Assembly: GCF_024519315.1 (NCBI RefSeq)
Contig: NZ_JANIIC010000051.1
Location: 28,010-92,009 of the forward strand
Source: Streptomyces malaysiensis subsp. samsunensis
GTDB lineage: Bacteria > Actinomycetota > Actinomycetes > Streptomycetales > Streptomycetaceae
Direction of reading: 5' to 3'
Length of the DNA: 64,000 nt
The number at the start of each line of letters is the position of its first letter. Position 1 is the first letter of the stretch. Below, piece after piece: positions 49,695-58,380 of the stretch. A model generated the notes under the pieces. The model worked only from the letters and a program-made list of their open reading frames with translations. It searched no databases and was not told the DNA's origin. The position numbers were made by a program, and so were the translations under genes.

Positions 49695-50210
49695 TTCTCC
49701 GCCGCGACGTCGAGGACCCCTAGGGCCCCTAGGGCGGTGTCCGGCGATCCCGAGCGACCTGGACCACGCGACCGGTCGCACGATGGCGGGGTGACTTCTT
49801 TTCCGCCGCGGCGGTGAGGACCCCCACGGTGGTCTCCGGCGGTGCCGAGCGGCCTGCGCCACGGGCCCCGTGGCACGACGGCGGGGTGGTTTCTCTTCCC
49901 CGCCGCGATGGCGAGGACCCCGGTGCTGGTGTTCGGCGGTGCCCAGCGGTCCGCGCCACGGGGCTGGTCACGCCACGGTGGGATGGCTCCTTTCTCCGCC
50001 GCGACGGTGAGGACCTCAATGCTGGAGTCCGGCGGTGCCGAGCGGTCCGCGCCACGGGGCCGGTCGCACGACGGTGGGGTGGTTTCCCTTCTCCGCTGCG
50101 ATGGCGAGCCCTTCTCCGCCGCGACGGCGAGGACTCCCACGGCGGAGTCCGGCGGTGCCGAGCTGCCCGCGCCACCGGGCCGGTTCATACCACGGTGGGT
50201 GGTCCCGGGA
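49695..50210. repeat. Tandem array of ~97-bp units downstream of ppc
   Basis: Units start at 49695, 49799, 49896, 49992, 50089 (23-bp partial) and 50112, with lengths 104, 97, 96, 97, 23 and about 99. Each runs TTCTCCGCCGCGACGG, GAGGAC, GTCCGGCGGTGCCGAGCG, GCGCCACGGGGCCGG, ACGGTGGGGTGG. The rest of the 880-bp gap (49432-49694) holds a CCGGGGGC hairpin at 49453-49472 and no convincing gene. The period is not a multiple of three, which argues against coding. Confidence 0.85.
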
Positions 50211-50249
50211 TGGAGGGTGAGCTCACGACGACGAGGGGGCGGGGCAGCG

Positions 50250-50768
50250 CTACAGCGTAAGCGTGGCGAAGGACGCGCCCAGTAGCGCCACGCCCAGCAG
50301 GCCCATGACCCAGCCCGTGCGGCGCAGGCGGAGGCCGCCGGCGACGATCAGGGAGGTGAGGAGGAGGGAGCCGCCGAAGGGGACCCAGGCGTGGAGGGTG
50401 CCGGCGATGCCGGTGCGGACGGCGTGGTCGGTGCCGGGTTTGAGGGCCACCGCCACATGGTCGCCCGTCCCGTCCGTGACCGCCTTGTCGATCCGCACCC
50501 GGCCATGTGCCTTGCCGCCCCCGTCGGCCGGGGTGAAGGAGCCGGTGCACCATTCGTCGTCGCAGTCGGAGACCGCGACGGTGCCGCGCTCGAGCCCCTT
50601 GGTGAGCATCGTGGGCTTGGCGTCGCCCCAGGAGGACCACACCCCGGCGGCCAGGATCAGCGCCGCGACGAGCACCATCGTCACGTTCTTAGCGATCAGC
50701 AGAAGTCCGTACGCGTTCTCGCCCGCCCGCCGGCCACGGCTGCGCTTGGTCACACCGGTGAAAGCCAT
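50250..50768 (-). CDS. Predicted membrane protein with extracytoplasmic loop
   Basis: 172 residues from ATG 50768 (GAGGA upstream; ATG 50786 is an in-frame alternative). Basic N terminus, helix at about 25-45, a loop of ~75 residues with Asp and two Cys (SDCDDEWCTGSF), then a helix pair at the C terminus. The layout resembles DUF3592-type proteins. I do not assign a function. It sits 69 bp downstream of pth in the same direction. Confidence 0.65.
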   Translation of the reverse strand: MAFTGVTKRSRGRRAGENAYGLLLIAKNVTMVLVAALILAAGVWSSWGDAKPTMLTKGLERGTVAVSDCDDEWCTGSFTPADGGGKAHGRVRIDKAVTDGTGDHVAVALKPGTDHAVRTGIAGTLHAWVPFGGSLLLTSLIVAGGLRLRRTGWVMGLLGVALLGASFATLTL

Positions 50769-50837
50769 GGCGGCGATCCTCGCCATCCCCGGGCCGCCGG
50801 TCAACCTTCCGCCGAACAAACGGGCGAACAACATTTT

Positions 50838-51428
50838 TCAGGAGTTGTACGTACCCTGCGCGCGCTCCAGCCCGTCCGCGATGAGCGTCTCCACCGCGTC
50901 CGCCGCACGGTCCACGAAATAGTCCAACTCCCTGCGCTCCGCGGCGGAGAAGTCCTTCAGCACGAACGCCGCGACATCCATCCGGCCGGGTGGACGGCCG
51001 ATTCCGAAGCGCACCCGGAAGTAGTCCGTACCCAGCGATTTGGTGATCGACTTCAGCCCGTTGTGGCCATTGTCACCCCCGCCCAGCTTCAGCCGCAGCG
51101 CACCGTAGTCGATGTCCAATTCGTCGTGGACGGCCACGACATGACCGACCGGCACCTTGTAGAAGTCGCGCAGCGCGGTGACCGGGCCGCCCGAGAGGTT
51201 CATGAAGGACATCGGCTTGGCGATCACGACCCGGCGGCTCGCCGGCCCGGGCGGGCCGACCCGGCCCTCGACGACCTGGGCCCGCGACTTGTGCGCCTTG
51301 AAACGGGCACCCATGCGCTCGGCCAGCAGATCGGCCACCATGAAGCCGACGTTGTGGCGGTTGCCCGCGTACTCGCCTCCGGGGTTGCCGAGGCCCACCA
51401 CAAGCCAGGGGCTCGTGTCGTCCGTCAT
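50838..51428 (-). CDS. pth: Peptidyl-tRNA hydrolase
   Basis: 196 residues from ATG 51428, preceded by GGAGAG. VVGLGNPGGEYAGNRHNVGFMV holds the catalytic His, AKPMSFMNLSG and VHDELDIDYGALRLKLGGGDNGHNGLKS the substrate-binding Asn and Asp. It releases peptides from stalled peptidyl-tRNA. Follows rplY in a conserved Streptomyces cluster. Confidence 0.95.
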   Translation of the reverse strand: MTDDTSPWLVVGLGNPGGEYAGNRHNVGFMVADLLAERMGARFKAHKSRAQVVEGRVGPPGPASRRVVIAKPMSFMNLSGGPVTALRDFYKVPVGHVVAVHDELDIDYGALRLKLGGGDNGHNGLKSITKSLGTDYFRVRFGIGRPPGRMDVAAFVLKDFSAAERRELDYFVDRAADAVETLIADGLERAQGTYNS

Positions 51429-51554
51429 CTGGATGTCTCTCCTCGAGGACGGCCGCCGCCCCACCCCCTGGCAGGCGCCGCCGTACGGAAGACGGCGGCG
51501 ACGGAGACGGGGGCGGGACGACGGCCGGGAAAGCGGTAAGGGGGCAGCGGAAGA

Positions 51555-52154
51555 CTACGCCTCGGCGCCCTCGGCCTCGCCCTCGGCGCCCTCCCCGGCC
51601 GGAGCCTCGGCCTGGGCGGCCACCACCTGGAGTACCGCGGCGTCGTCCTCGACGGCCAGCGTGGTGCCGGTCGGGAGGGTGATGTCCTTGGCGTGGATGG
51701 TGGCACCGGCCTGGAGGCCCTCGACAGAGACGGTGACCGACTCCGGGATGTGGGTGGCCTCGGCCTCGACCGGCAGGGCGTTCAGCACGTGCTCGAGCAG
51801 GTTGCCGCCCGGGGCCAGGTCGCCCTCGGTGAAGATCGGGATCTCGACGGTGACCTTCTCGCCACTCCTGACCAGCAGCAGGTCGATGTGCTCCAGAACG
51901 CCGATCTTGATGGGGTGGCGCTGCACGGCCTTCGGGATGACCAGCTCGTCCTTGCCGCCCTCGACGCCCAGACGGATCAGCACGTTCGGGGTCTTCAGCG
52001 CCATCAGCAGGTCGTGCGCCGGAAGCGTGACATGCAGCGGCTCGACGCCGTGGCCGTAGACCACGCCGGGAACGCGCTCGGCGGCACGGGCACGGCGGGC
52101 CGCGCCCTTGCCGAACTCGGTACGGGGCTTAGCGGAGATCTTGACCTCGGCCAT
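51555..52154 (-). CDS. rplY: Ribosomal protein bL25, Ctc (general stress) form
   Basis: 199 residues. The N-terminal L25 domain (ISAKPRTEFGKGAARRARAA, then VPGVVYGHG) is followed by the C-terminal TL5/Ctc beta domain (EATHIPESVTVSVEGLQAGATIHAKDITLP) and an acidic Glu/Ala/Gly tail. Binds 5S rRNA. Located between prs and pth as in other streptomycetes. Confidence 0.95.
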   Translation of the reverse strand: MAEVKISAKPRTEFGKGAARRARAAERVPGVVYGHGVEPLHVTLPAHDLLMALKTPNVLIRLGVEGGKDELVIPKAVQRHPIKIGVLEHIDLLLVRSGEKVTVEIPIFTEGDLAPGGNLLEHVLNALPVEAEATHIPESVTVSVEGLQAGATIHAKDITLPTGTTLAVEDDAAVLQVVAAQAEAPAGEGAEGEAEGAEA

Positions 52155-52297
52155 GGGGCACTCCTCGTAGATCGTTTACGGTGTGTGGGCGTCACCCGGC
52201 CCACGACAGACCTGCTACGAAGAGCGCGTCGATAACGGACAGCCGCGGTAAAACGCGACCTCCCTCGCCGAGCAACTCCACGATTCTACCAACGGCA

Positions 52298-52325
52298 GAG
52301 GCCACCCCCTCACGGGAGTGGCCTC
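52298..52325 (-). terminator. prs terminator
   Basis: GAGGCCAC and GTGGCCTC arms with a further CCC/GGG pairing after one mismatch, located 29 bp after the prs stop and before the rplY promoter region. Confidence 0.6.
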
Positions 52326-52353
52326 CGGATCGGGCCTGGGGACGTTAAGCCGC

Positions 52354-53331
52354 TCACGCCTGCTCCTCGAACAGGCTGGTCACCGAGCCGTCCTCGAAGA
52401 CCTCCTGGACCGCGCGGGCGATCGTGGGCGCCATCGACAGCACCGTCACCTTGTCCAGCTCCACCTCGTTCGGCGTCGGCAGGGTGTTGGTGAAGACGAA
52501 CTCGCTGACCTTGGAGTTCTTCAGCCGGTCGGCCGCCGGACCCGACAGCACACCGTGCGTGGCGGTGACGATCACGTCCTCCGCGCCGTTCGCGAAGAGC
52601 GCGTCCGCCGCGGCGCAGATGGTGCCACCGGTGTCGATCATGTCGTCGACCAGCACACACACCCGGCCGCGCACATCGCCGACCACCTCGTGCACCGTGA
52701 CCTGGTTGGCCACGTCCGGGTCCCGCCGCTTGTGCACGATCGCCAGCGGCGCGCCCAGCCGGTCGCACCAGCGGTCCGCGACCCGCACCCGGCCGGCGTC
52801 CGGCGAGACCACGGTGAGCTTGGACCTGTCGACCTTGGCGCCCACGTAGTCGGCGAGCACCGGCAGCGCGAAGAGATGGTCCACCGGACCGTCGAAGAAG
52901 CCCTGGATCTGGTCGGTGTGGAGATCGACCGTGAGGATCCGGTCGGCACCCGCCGTCCGGAACATATCGGCGATCAGCCGGGCCGAGATGGGCTCGCGGC
53001 CGCGGTGCTTCTTGTCCTGGCGGGCATAGCCGTAGAACGGAACGATCACCGTGATCGAGCGCGCGGAGGCCCGCTTCAGCGCATCGAGCATGATGAGCTG
53101 CTCCATGATCCACTTATTGATCGGAGCCGTGTGGCTCTGGATCAGAAAGCAGTCGGCACCGCGTGCGGACTCCTGGAAGCGGACGTAGATCTCGCCGTTG
53201 GCGAAGTCGAATGCCTTGGTCGGGACCAAGCTGACGCCCAGCTCATGGGCGACCTCCTCGGCCAGCTCGGGGTGGGCGCGGCCGGAGAAGAGCATCAGCT
53301 TCTTCTCGCCGGTCGTCTTGATCCCGGTCAC
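52354..53331 (-). CDS. prs: Ribose-phosphate pyrophosphokinase
   Basis: 325 residues from GTG 53331. FSGRAHPELAEEVAHELG, the FANGEIYVRF strand, the ATP loop YGYARQDKKHRGREPISARL and the PRPP loop VCVLVDDMIDTGGTI are all present. Makes PRPP for nucleotide, His and Trp synthesis. 71 bp downstream of glmU; likely co-transcribed. Confidence 0.96.
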   Translation of the reverse strand: MTGIKTTGEKKLMLFSGRAHPELAEEVAHELGVSLVPTKAFDFANGEIYVRFQESARGADCFLIQSHTAPINKWIMEQLIMLDALKRASARSITVIVPFYGYARQDKKHRGREPISARLIADMFRTAGADRILTVDLHTDQIQGFFDGPVDHLFALPVLADYVGAKVDRSKLTVVSPDAGRVRVADRWCDRLGAPLAIVHKRRDPDVANQVTVHEVVGDVRGRVCVLVDDMIDTGGTICAAADALFANGAEDVIVTATHGVLSGPAADRLKNSKVSEFVFTNTLPTPNEVELDKVTVLSMAPTIARAVQEVFEDGSVTSLFEEQA

Positions 53332-53402
53332 AACAAGTCTCCTTGGATGTCACTTTGGTGCACTTCTCACCGTACGCCCCGCACGGCAGACCTGTGCACA
53401 TG

Positions 53403-54860
53403 TCACTGTTGGCCCTCGTCCTCCCGGCGAGCGGCCTCGGCGGCTCGCGCCGCGGCGCTTCCGGGGCGCTTACGGGCGACCCAGCCCTCGATGTTCCGCT
53501 GCTGTCCGCGTGCGACGGCGAGCGAGCCCGGGGGCACATCCTTGGTGATGACCGATCCGGCGGCGGTGTATGCGCCGTCCCCGATCGTGACGGGAGCCAC
53601 AAGCATGTTGTCGGCTCCGGTCCGGCAGTGGCTGCCGATGGTGGTGTGGTGCTTGTTCACCCCGTCGTAGTTCACGAAGACGCTCGCGGCACCGATGTTG
53701 GTGTGCTCGCCGATCGTCGCGTCGCCCACATAGGACAGATGCGGCACCTTGGTGCCCTCGCCGATCGTGGCGTTCTTCATCTCCACGTACGTACCCGCCT
53801 TGGCCTTGGCGCCCAGCCGGGACCCGGGGCGCAGATATGCGTACGGCCCCACGCTGGCCCCCGCGCCGATCTCCGCGCCCTCCGCGACGGTGAACGCGAC
53901 GACCGCGCCCTGGCCGACGGCGGTGTCGGTGAGCCGGGAGTTCGGCCCGACCTCGGCACGCGCGGCCAGATGGGTGGCGCCCAGCAGCTGGGTGCCGGGG
54001 TGGACCAGCGAGTCCGGTTCGAAGGTGACGGTCACATCGACCCAGGTGGTGGCGGGGTCGACGACGGTGACCCCGCTCAGCATCGCCCGCTCCAGCAGCC
54101 GGTCGTTCAGCAGCCTGTTGGCCTCGGCCAGCTGGACGCGGTTGTTGATCCCGACGATCTCGCGGTGGTCGGCCGCCACACACGCGCCCACCCGGTGCCC
54201 GGCCTCGCGCAGAATGCCGAGCACATCGGTGAGGTACTCCTCGCCCTGGCTGTTGTCGGTGCGCACCTTGCCGAGGGCGTCGGTGAGCAGCTGGGCGTCG
54301 AAGGCGAAGACCCCGGAGTTGATCTCGCGGATCGCGCGCTGCGTGGCGGTCGCGTCCTTGTGCTCCACGATCGCGGTGACGGCGCCGGTCGCGTCGTCCC
54401 GCACGATCCGGCCGTAGCCGGTGGCGTCGGGGACCTCGGCGCTGAGCACGGTCACGGCGTTCCCGTCGTCCGCGTGGGCCGCGGCGAGCCGCTGGAGCGT
54501 CTCGCCGGTCAGCAGCGGGGTGTCGCCACAGACGACGATCACGGTGCCGTCGAGGGCGACCCCGCTGTCGGACAGCTCCTCCAGCCCCATCCGGACGGCG
54601 TGCCCGGTGCCGTTCTGCTCGTGCTGGACGGCGGTGCGCACCTCGGCGTCGATCTCGGCCAGATGCGCGGAGACCTGCTCCCGGGCGTGGCCGACCACGA
54701 CCACGAGCTGCTCGGGCGAGAGCTCACGGGAGGCGGCGACGACATGCCCGACGAGGGAGCGGCCGCAGAGGGCGTGCAGAACCTTCGGGGTCGTCGATTT
54801 CATGCGGGTGCCCTCACCCGCTGCGAGGACGACGACGGCTGCCGGGCGGTTGGCGCTCAC
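53403..54860 (-). CDS. glmU: Bifunctional GlmU (GlcNAc-1-P uridyltransferase / GlcN-1-P acetyltransferase)
   Basis: 485 residues from GTG 54860. N-terminal Rossmann domain: VLAAGEGTRMKSTTPKVLH. C-terminal left-handed beta-helix: hexapeptide repeats from about residue 260, including GAGASVGPYAYLRPGSRLG and KNATIGEGTKVPHLSYVGD with the catalytic His region. Makes UDP-GlcNAc for peptidoglycan. The Arg/Ala/Glu-rich C-terminal tail is as in other Streptomyces GlmU proteins. Confidence 0.96.
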   Translation of the reverse strand: MSANRPAAVVVLAAGEGTRMKSTTPKVLHALCGRSLVGHVVAASRELSPEQLVVVVGHAREQVSAHLAEIDAEVRTAVQHEQNGTGHAVRMGLEELSDSGVALDGTVIVVCGDTPLLTGETLQRLAAAHADDGNAVTVLSAEVPDATGYGRIVRDDATGAVTAIVEHKDATATQRAIREINSGVFAFDAQLLTDALGKVRTDNSQGEEYLTDVLGILREAGHRVGACVAADHREIVGINNRVQLAEANRLLNDRLLERAMLSGVTVVDPATTWVDVTVTFEPDSLVHPGTQLLGATHLAARAEVGPNSRLTDTAVGQGAVVAFTVAEGAEIGAGASVGPYAYLRPGSRLGAKAKAGTYVEMKNATIGEGTKVPHLSYVGDATIGEHTNIGAASVFVNYDGVNKHHTTIGSHCRTGADNMLVAPVTIGDGAYTAAGSVITKDVPPGSLAVARGQQRNIEGWVARKRPGSAAARAAEAARREDEGQQ

Positions 54861-54975
54861 GGGTGTGCCCTTCGGCTTCGGGGGTGGACACCCGCAGGAT
54901 ACCGAGAGGTTTCCGGGCGGAAAGGAAGGAGGGTCCCGAGCCGGGCGGTCAGGCCCGGGAAGGCGGAATATAAGG

Positions 54976-55047
54976 CTCCCCCGCCAGGACTCGAACCTGG
55001 AACAACCGGACCAAAACCGGTCGTGTTGCCAATTACACCACGGGGGA
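54976..55047 (-). tRNA. tRNA-Gln (anticodon TTG)
   Basis: On the minus strand the 72 bases fold as a cloverleaf: acceptor TCCCCCG/CGGGGGA with discriminator G; D-arm with AATTGGCAACA; anticodon stem ACCGG/CCGGT with loop TTTTGGT giving TTG; T-arm CCAGG-TTCGAGT-CCTGG. CCA is not encoded. It lies 115 bp upstream of glmU, on the same strand. Confidence 0.95.
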
Positions 55048-55352
55048 TGGCAAGAGGGATCAATTCGGACAGTGGATCAGTCTGCCGACTTGGCCTCCAC
55101 CACTATGCCGTACCGCCGGGCTTCAATGCGACGGTATAGGCCAGCCCGGTTGGGGGGTGTGGGCGACGGGGTGGCGTCGGTGGTCCGCTCGCCCGGGGTC
55201 GCGCGGTCGTTCGCTATACGGACACACCGGGTCGAAAATATGGGCGATTGGGGTGTTCGAGCCGAATGAGCGGTTTTACCTCGCGTTCGAGTCCCTTGTG
55301 CGCCGCCGTGTCCCCGGGAAAAGCGCTGGCGCGCGGCCGTAGGCTGGTCGCT
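55048..55352. other. Gap between tRNA-Gln and histidine kinase
   Basis: 305 bp. Only short overlapping frames are present and none has a Shine-Dalgarno and a recognisable product. No second half of an attachment site for the tRNA is visible. Probably holds divergent promoters. Confidence 0.4.
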
Positions 55353-56987
55353 ATGACTTCGACGGGGGAAGACGCGACGGGCGCGCGGGGCGCGCCCGCG
55401 GGACCGTTGTGGTGGGCGCGACGGCGAAGCATGGGACTGGATGTCCTGCTCGCCGTGGCGTCGGCGGCCGAGTGCGCGGCGGAGGGCGTCGGGTTCGCCC
55501 ACGATGCCCGGATTCCGGTCGTCGCCGGTGTGCTGCTCGGCGCGCTCGTCGGGTCCACGCTGGTGCTGCGGCGGCGCTGGGCGATCGCCGTGATGCTGAT
55601 ATCGATCGCGGTCACGCCCGCCGAAATGGGTCTGCTGCTCGGCGTCGTGGGGCTCTACACCCTGGCCTCGTCCGAGGTGCCGCGCCGGATCACGGCGGTG
55701 CTGGCCGGAATGGCGGCGGTGGGGAGCTTCCTCGTCACGGTGATCGGCCTCCGGCGGGACAATCCGCAAAGCGGCTTCGGGACCTCCGTATGGGAGGCCC
55801 CGATGTTCGCCACGGTGCTCACCTTGGGGCTGACCGCTCCGCCCGTGCTGCTGGGGCTGTACGTCCGGGCCCGGCGGCGGCTGGTGGAGAGCCTGCGGGA
55901 GCGGGCGGACGGTCTGGAGCGTGAGCTCTCGCTGCTGGCGGATCGGGCGGAGGAGCGGGCCGAATGGGCCCGTAACGAAGAGCGGACCCGGATCGCGCGC
56001 GAGATGCACGACGTGGTGGCGCACCGGGTGAGCCTGATGGTGGTGCACGCGGCGGCGCTGCAAGCGGTGGCCCTCAAGGACCCGGAGAAGGCGTCGAAGA
56101 ACGCGGCGCTGGTGGGCGACATGGGACGGCAGGCGCTCACGGAGCTGCGGCAGATGCTGGGGGTGCTGCGGTCCGAGGACGGTCTGCGGGCCCCGGGTGC
56201 CGCCTCGGCCGCCGCCGCTTCCGTACCCGCCGGCGGGGATTCCGCCGCCGATGCCGCCGGGACCTCCGCCGCTGGTTCCTCCGCCGAGGAGAAGCCGCTG
56301 GCGGCGGTCGCGGCCGCCGCTTCTGCCGCGGCCGAGGCGGCTGGGGTCGCCGGGCGGGGCGCGGAGGTGATCGCGGGGCCGCGGCTGGCGGAGCTGGAGG
56401 CGCTGGTCGGGCAGTCCCGGGCGGCCGGGATGGCCGTGGAGCTCTCGGTCGAGGGCGAGGAGCGGCGGTACGCGGCCCCGGTGGAGCAGACGGCCTACCG
56501 CGTGGTCCAGGAGGCGCTGACCAACGTCCACAAGCACGCCCCGGGCGCGAGCGCCCGGGTCCGGGTGGCGCACCGTACGGCCGAGATCGCGGTCCAGGTG
56601 GAGAACGGGCCCTCGGAGCGCGGCGCGGCGGACGCGGGGCTGCCCAGCGGGGGGAACGGTCTGGTCGGGATGCGGGAGCGGGTCTCGACGCTCGGCGGGG
56701 GCTTTGTGTCGGGGGCCACGGAGGCGGGTGGCTTCCGGGTGTCGGCGGTCATCCCGGACCGCACGGACCGTACGGATCGCATCGAGCGTACGGATGACAC
56801 CGATCGCACCGATCGCACCGATCGCACCGATCGCGCCGACCGGACGCGCCGTACGGATGGCGCGAATCACACGGTCCGTACGGATGAGACGGATCACACA
56901 GAGCGCGCGGACCGTGCGGATGAGTCGGCGGACCGCACCGCCGCCGAGGGCCGCGGCGGGGGCGTGGAGCGGGCGAAGAGCGCCTGA
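55353..56987 (+). CDS. Sensor histidine kinase (HisKA_3 / NarL type), orphan
   Basis: 544 residues. Four to five membrane helices (residues ~22-165), a coiled segment, then the HisKA_3 dimerisation domain with H219 in TRIAREMHDVVAHRVS. An Ala/Ser-rich insertion (about 285-345) splits it from HATPase_c, which has the N box RVVQEALTNVHKHA and the G box GNGLVGMRERV. The last ~65 residues are RTD/DRTD repeats encoded by a 9-bp DNA tandem repeat. No response regulator is adjacent; the nearest LuxR-type regulator is more than 12 kb away. Confidence 0.88.
   Translation: MTSTGEDATGARGAPAGPLWWARRRSMGLDVLLAVASAAECAAEGVGFAHDARIPVVAGVLLGALVGSTLVLRRRWAIAVMLISIAVTPAEMGLLLGVVGLYTLASSEVPRRITAVLAGMAAVGSFLVTVIGLRRDNPQSGFGTSVWEAPMFATVLTLGLTAPPVLLGLYVRARRRLVESLRERADGLERELSLLADRAEERAEWARNEERTRIAREMHDVVAHRVSLMVVHAAALQAVALKDPEKASKNAALVGDMGRQALTELRQMLGVLRSEDGLRAPGAASAAAASVPAGGDSAADAAGTSAAGSSAEEKPLAAVAAAASAAAEAAGVAGRGAEVIAGPRLAELEALVGQSRAAGMAVELSVEGEERRYAAPVEQTAYRVVQEALTNVHKHAPGASARVRVAHRTAEIAVQVENGPSERGAADAGLPSGGNGLVGMRERVSTLGGGFVSGATEAGGFRVSAVIPDRTDRTDRIERTDDTDRTDRTDRTDRADRTRRTDGANHTVRTDETDHTERADRADESADRTAAEGRGGGVERAKSA
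56760..56900. repeat. 9-bp repeats encoding an RTD-rich C-terminal tail
   Basis: Perfect and near-perfect copies of CACCGATCG (with CGTACGGAT/CGCACGGAC variants) run through the 3' end of the kinase gene. They keep the frame and encode Arg-Thr-Asp and Arg-Ala-Asp triplets. Confidence 0.8.
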
Positions 56988-56989
56988 GT

Positions 56990-57172
56990 GCTCCGCCGGA
57001 AGTGCGCTGAGCTCGCTGGAACTTCTCCGAGCCGCCGTCGATCGGCCGCCGCCGTCGTGGCTGGTCGCCCACGCGGCGGAGCCGCATATCGACCCAGCCG
57101 CGGCGGAGCCGCGCATCGACACAGCCCCGCGCCCCTTCAGAGCGCCTCCGCACCGCGGCCGACTTCCGCCGG
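56990..57172. repeat. Dispersed intergenic repeat, copy B
   Basis: Starts GCTCCGCCGGAAGTGC immediately after the kinase stop and ends CGCGGCCGACTTCCGCCGG. It shares ordered blocks with copy A (26768-26892). It contains two internal units of CGCGGCGGAGCCGC followed by AT/GC-ATCGAC and CAGCC. It fills the gap to the SUKH-3 gene. Confidence 0.7.
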
Positions 57173-57240
57173 CCTGCTGAGTGCCCGCGCGCCCGTCCGG
57201 TACATCGCGTTCATCGCGTTCATCGCGCGCGGTACGCGCG

Positions 57241-57813
57241 CTACGCGCGGGTCAGTCTGGCCGGGAGCGCGCCCGTGACGAGGGTGCTGAGGGCGGCGTC
57301 CAGGGTGGGGCCGAGGTACCAGTCGCCGGTGTGGTCGAGGCTGTAGATCCGGCCCTCCGCGTCGATGGTCAACAGGGCCTGCCCGTCGGCCTCTTCGCCC
57401 AGTGGGGAGACCTCGGTCTCCAGGGCCCGGCCCAGGTCGCCGAGGGTGCGGGCGAGGTGGAGGCCGTGGAGGGGGTCGATGCGGAAGGGGGTCGGGGCGA
57501 TCTCGCGGCCCGTGCCGGGCGGCTGGATGTGCAGTCCGCCGAACTCCGCCCATGCCTCGACCGCCGCCGGGAAGACGGAGTGCCGGTGGCCCGCCGGGGA
57601 GGTGTGGGCGCGCAGGGCGTCGGCCCAGACCTCGGCGCGTCGCATGTCCCAGCGGCCGGGCTGCCAGCCGGCCTCGCGCAGGGCGGCGTCCACGGCGACG
57701 GAGAAGCGGGTGACGTCCAGGCGGTCGATCGGCTTCCGCGCCGGGCGTGTCGGCTGTGTCCGCGCCGCGCCCGGAGCCTGTGCCGTCTGTTGTGCTTGGT
57801 GTGCTCGGTTCAC
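57241..57813 (-). CDS. SUKH-3-family immunity protein
   Basis: 190 residues from GTG 57813, which overlaps the deaminase stop (GTGA). After a Gln/Ala/Pro-rich start, the SUKH-3 pattern runs from about residue 35: RFSVAVDAALREAGWQPGR, ALRAHTSPAGHRHSVFPAAV, EAWAEFGGLHI, then GEEADGQALLTIDAEGRIYS and LDHTGDWYLGPTLDAAL near the end. SUKH proteins neutralise nucleic-acid-acting toxins. It is translationally coupled to a YwqJ-type deaminase, which is its likely partner. Confidence 0.82.
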   Translation of the reverse strand: MNRAHQAQQTAQAPGAARTQPTRPARKPIDRLDVTRFSVAVDAALREAGWQPGRWDMRRAEVWADALRAHTSPAGHRHSVFPAAVEAWAEFGGLHIQPPGTGREIAPTPFRIDPLHGLHLARTLGDLGRALETEVSPLGEEADGQALLTIDAEGRIYSLDHTGDWYLGPTLDAALSTLVTGALPARLTRA

Positions 57814-58331
57814 GTGCTCTCACCCACCACCCGTACGCCGAAATGGGCCAGCAGCGCGGCGCAGGACAGGCAGGGCGGGGCGTAGCTGCCGTGCTGCGGA
57901 TCGCCCGCCTCCCGGATCCGGCGGGTGGTGAGCTTGGACTGCTTGAGGGAGCGGCGGGCCTCACCCTGGGTGAGCGGTTTGCGGGAGGCGCGCTTGGAGC
58001 GGCCCGCTTCGACGTTCGACAGATGGCGGGAGAGCAGGATGGCCTCCGGGCAGCGGCCGGTGAATCGTTCACGCTGGCCGCTGGCGAGCGCGTCGAGGAA
58101 TTCCTGGACCAGTGGGTGCAGCGTCGGCGGCTGGTCGCCCTTGCCTCCGGTGCAGGTCAGCGTGGAGCCACGGGCGGACAGCGCGGCCGCCACGGCGGGC
58201 AGGATGCCGTCGCGGCGGTGGCGGATCGGCGGCGGGCCGGCGTCGGGGTCGACGCTGCTCCATCTCAGCCGGGGATCGCCGGCCGCGGGGGCGGCGCCGT
58301 CGCCGCCTCCGTTGCTCTGCGTGATGTGCAT
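57810..58331 (-). CDS. YwqJ-family deaminase (toxin-like)
   Basis: 173 residues from ATG 58331 with GGGAGGG upstream. The deaminase zinc motifs are GRCPEAILLSR (C94-P-E96, where C/H-A-E is usual) and APPCLSCAALL (C154-x2-C157). Between them lies the Lys/Arg-rich KPLTQGEARRSLKQSKLTTRRIR typical of YwqJ relatives. Bare toxin domain without a secretion signal or delivery module. First gene of a two-gene unit with SUKH-3. Divergent from the HNH-SUKH gene by 196 bp. Confidence 0.82.
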   Translation of the reverse strand: MHITQSNGGGDGAAPAAGDPRLRWSSVDPDAGPPPIRHRRDGILPAVAAALSARGSTLTCTGGKGDQPPTLHPLVQEFLDALASGQRERFTGRCPEAILLSRHLSNVEAGRSKRASRKPLTQGEARRSLKQSKLTTRRIREAGDPQHGSYAPPCLSCAALLAHFGVRVVGEST

Positions 58332-58350
58332 GTGGTGGATCCCTCCCTGT

Positions 58351-58380
58351 GCAATCCCCCGGTTGCAATGATCAGATTGC
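58351..58380. promoter_or_regulatory. Inverted GCAAT/ATTGC repeats in the divergent toxin promoter
   Basis: GCAAT at 58351, TTGCAAT at 58363 and ATTGC at 58376; GCAAT-GATCAG-ATTGC (58365-58380) is a perfect 5+6+5 inverted repeat. It lies 19-49 bp upstream of the deaminase start, in a gap that otherwise shows no clear element. Candidate regulator site. Confidence 0.4.

Noticed and set aside
49695..50210. CRISPR-like array
   Set aside because: Units are contiguous and ~97 bp with no unique spacers, and there are no cas genes.
53343..55139. 598-codon plus-strand frame
   Set aside because: Antisense of glmU and crosses the tRNA-Gln gene; no recognisable motif.
54976..55352. Integrated element at tRNA-Gln
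   Set aside because: No integrase gene and no second copy of the tRNA 3' end nearby.
55077..57122. 681-codon minus-strand frame
   Set aside because: Antisense of the histidine kinase; the His-rich/Arg-rich composition is a frame artefact.
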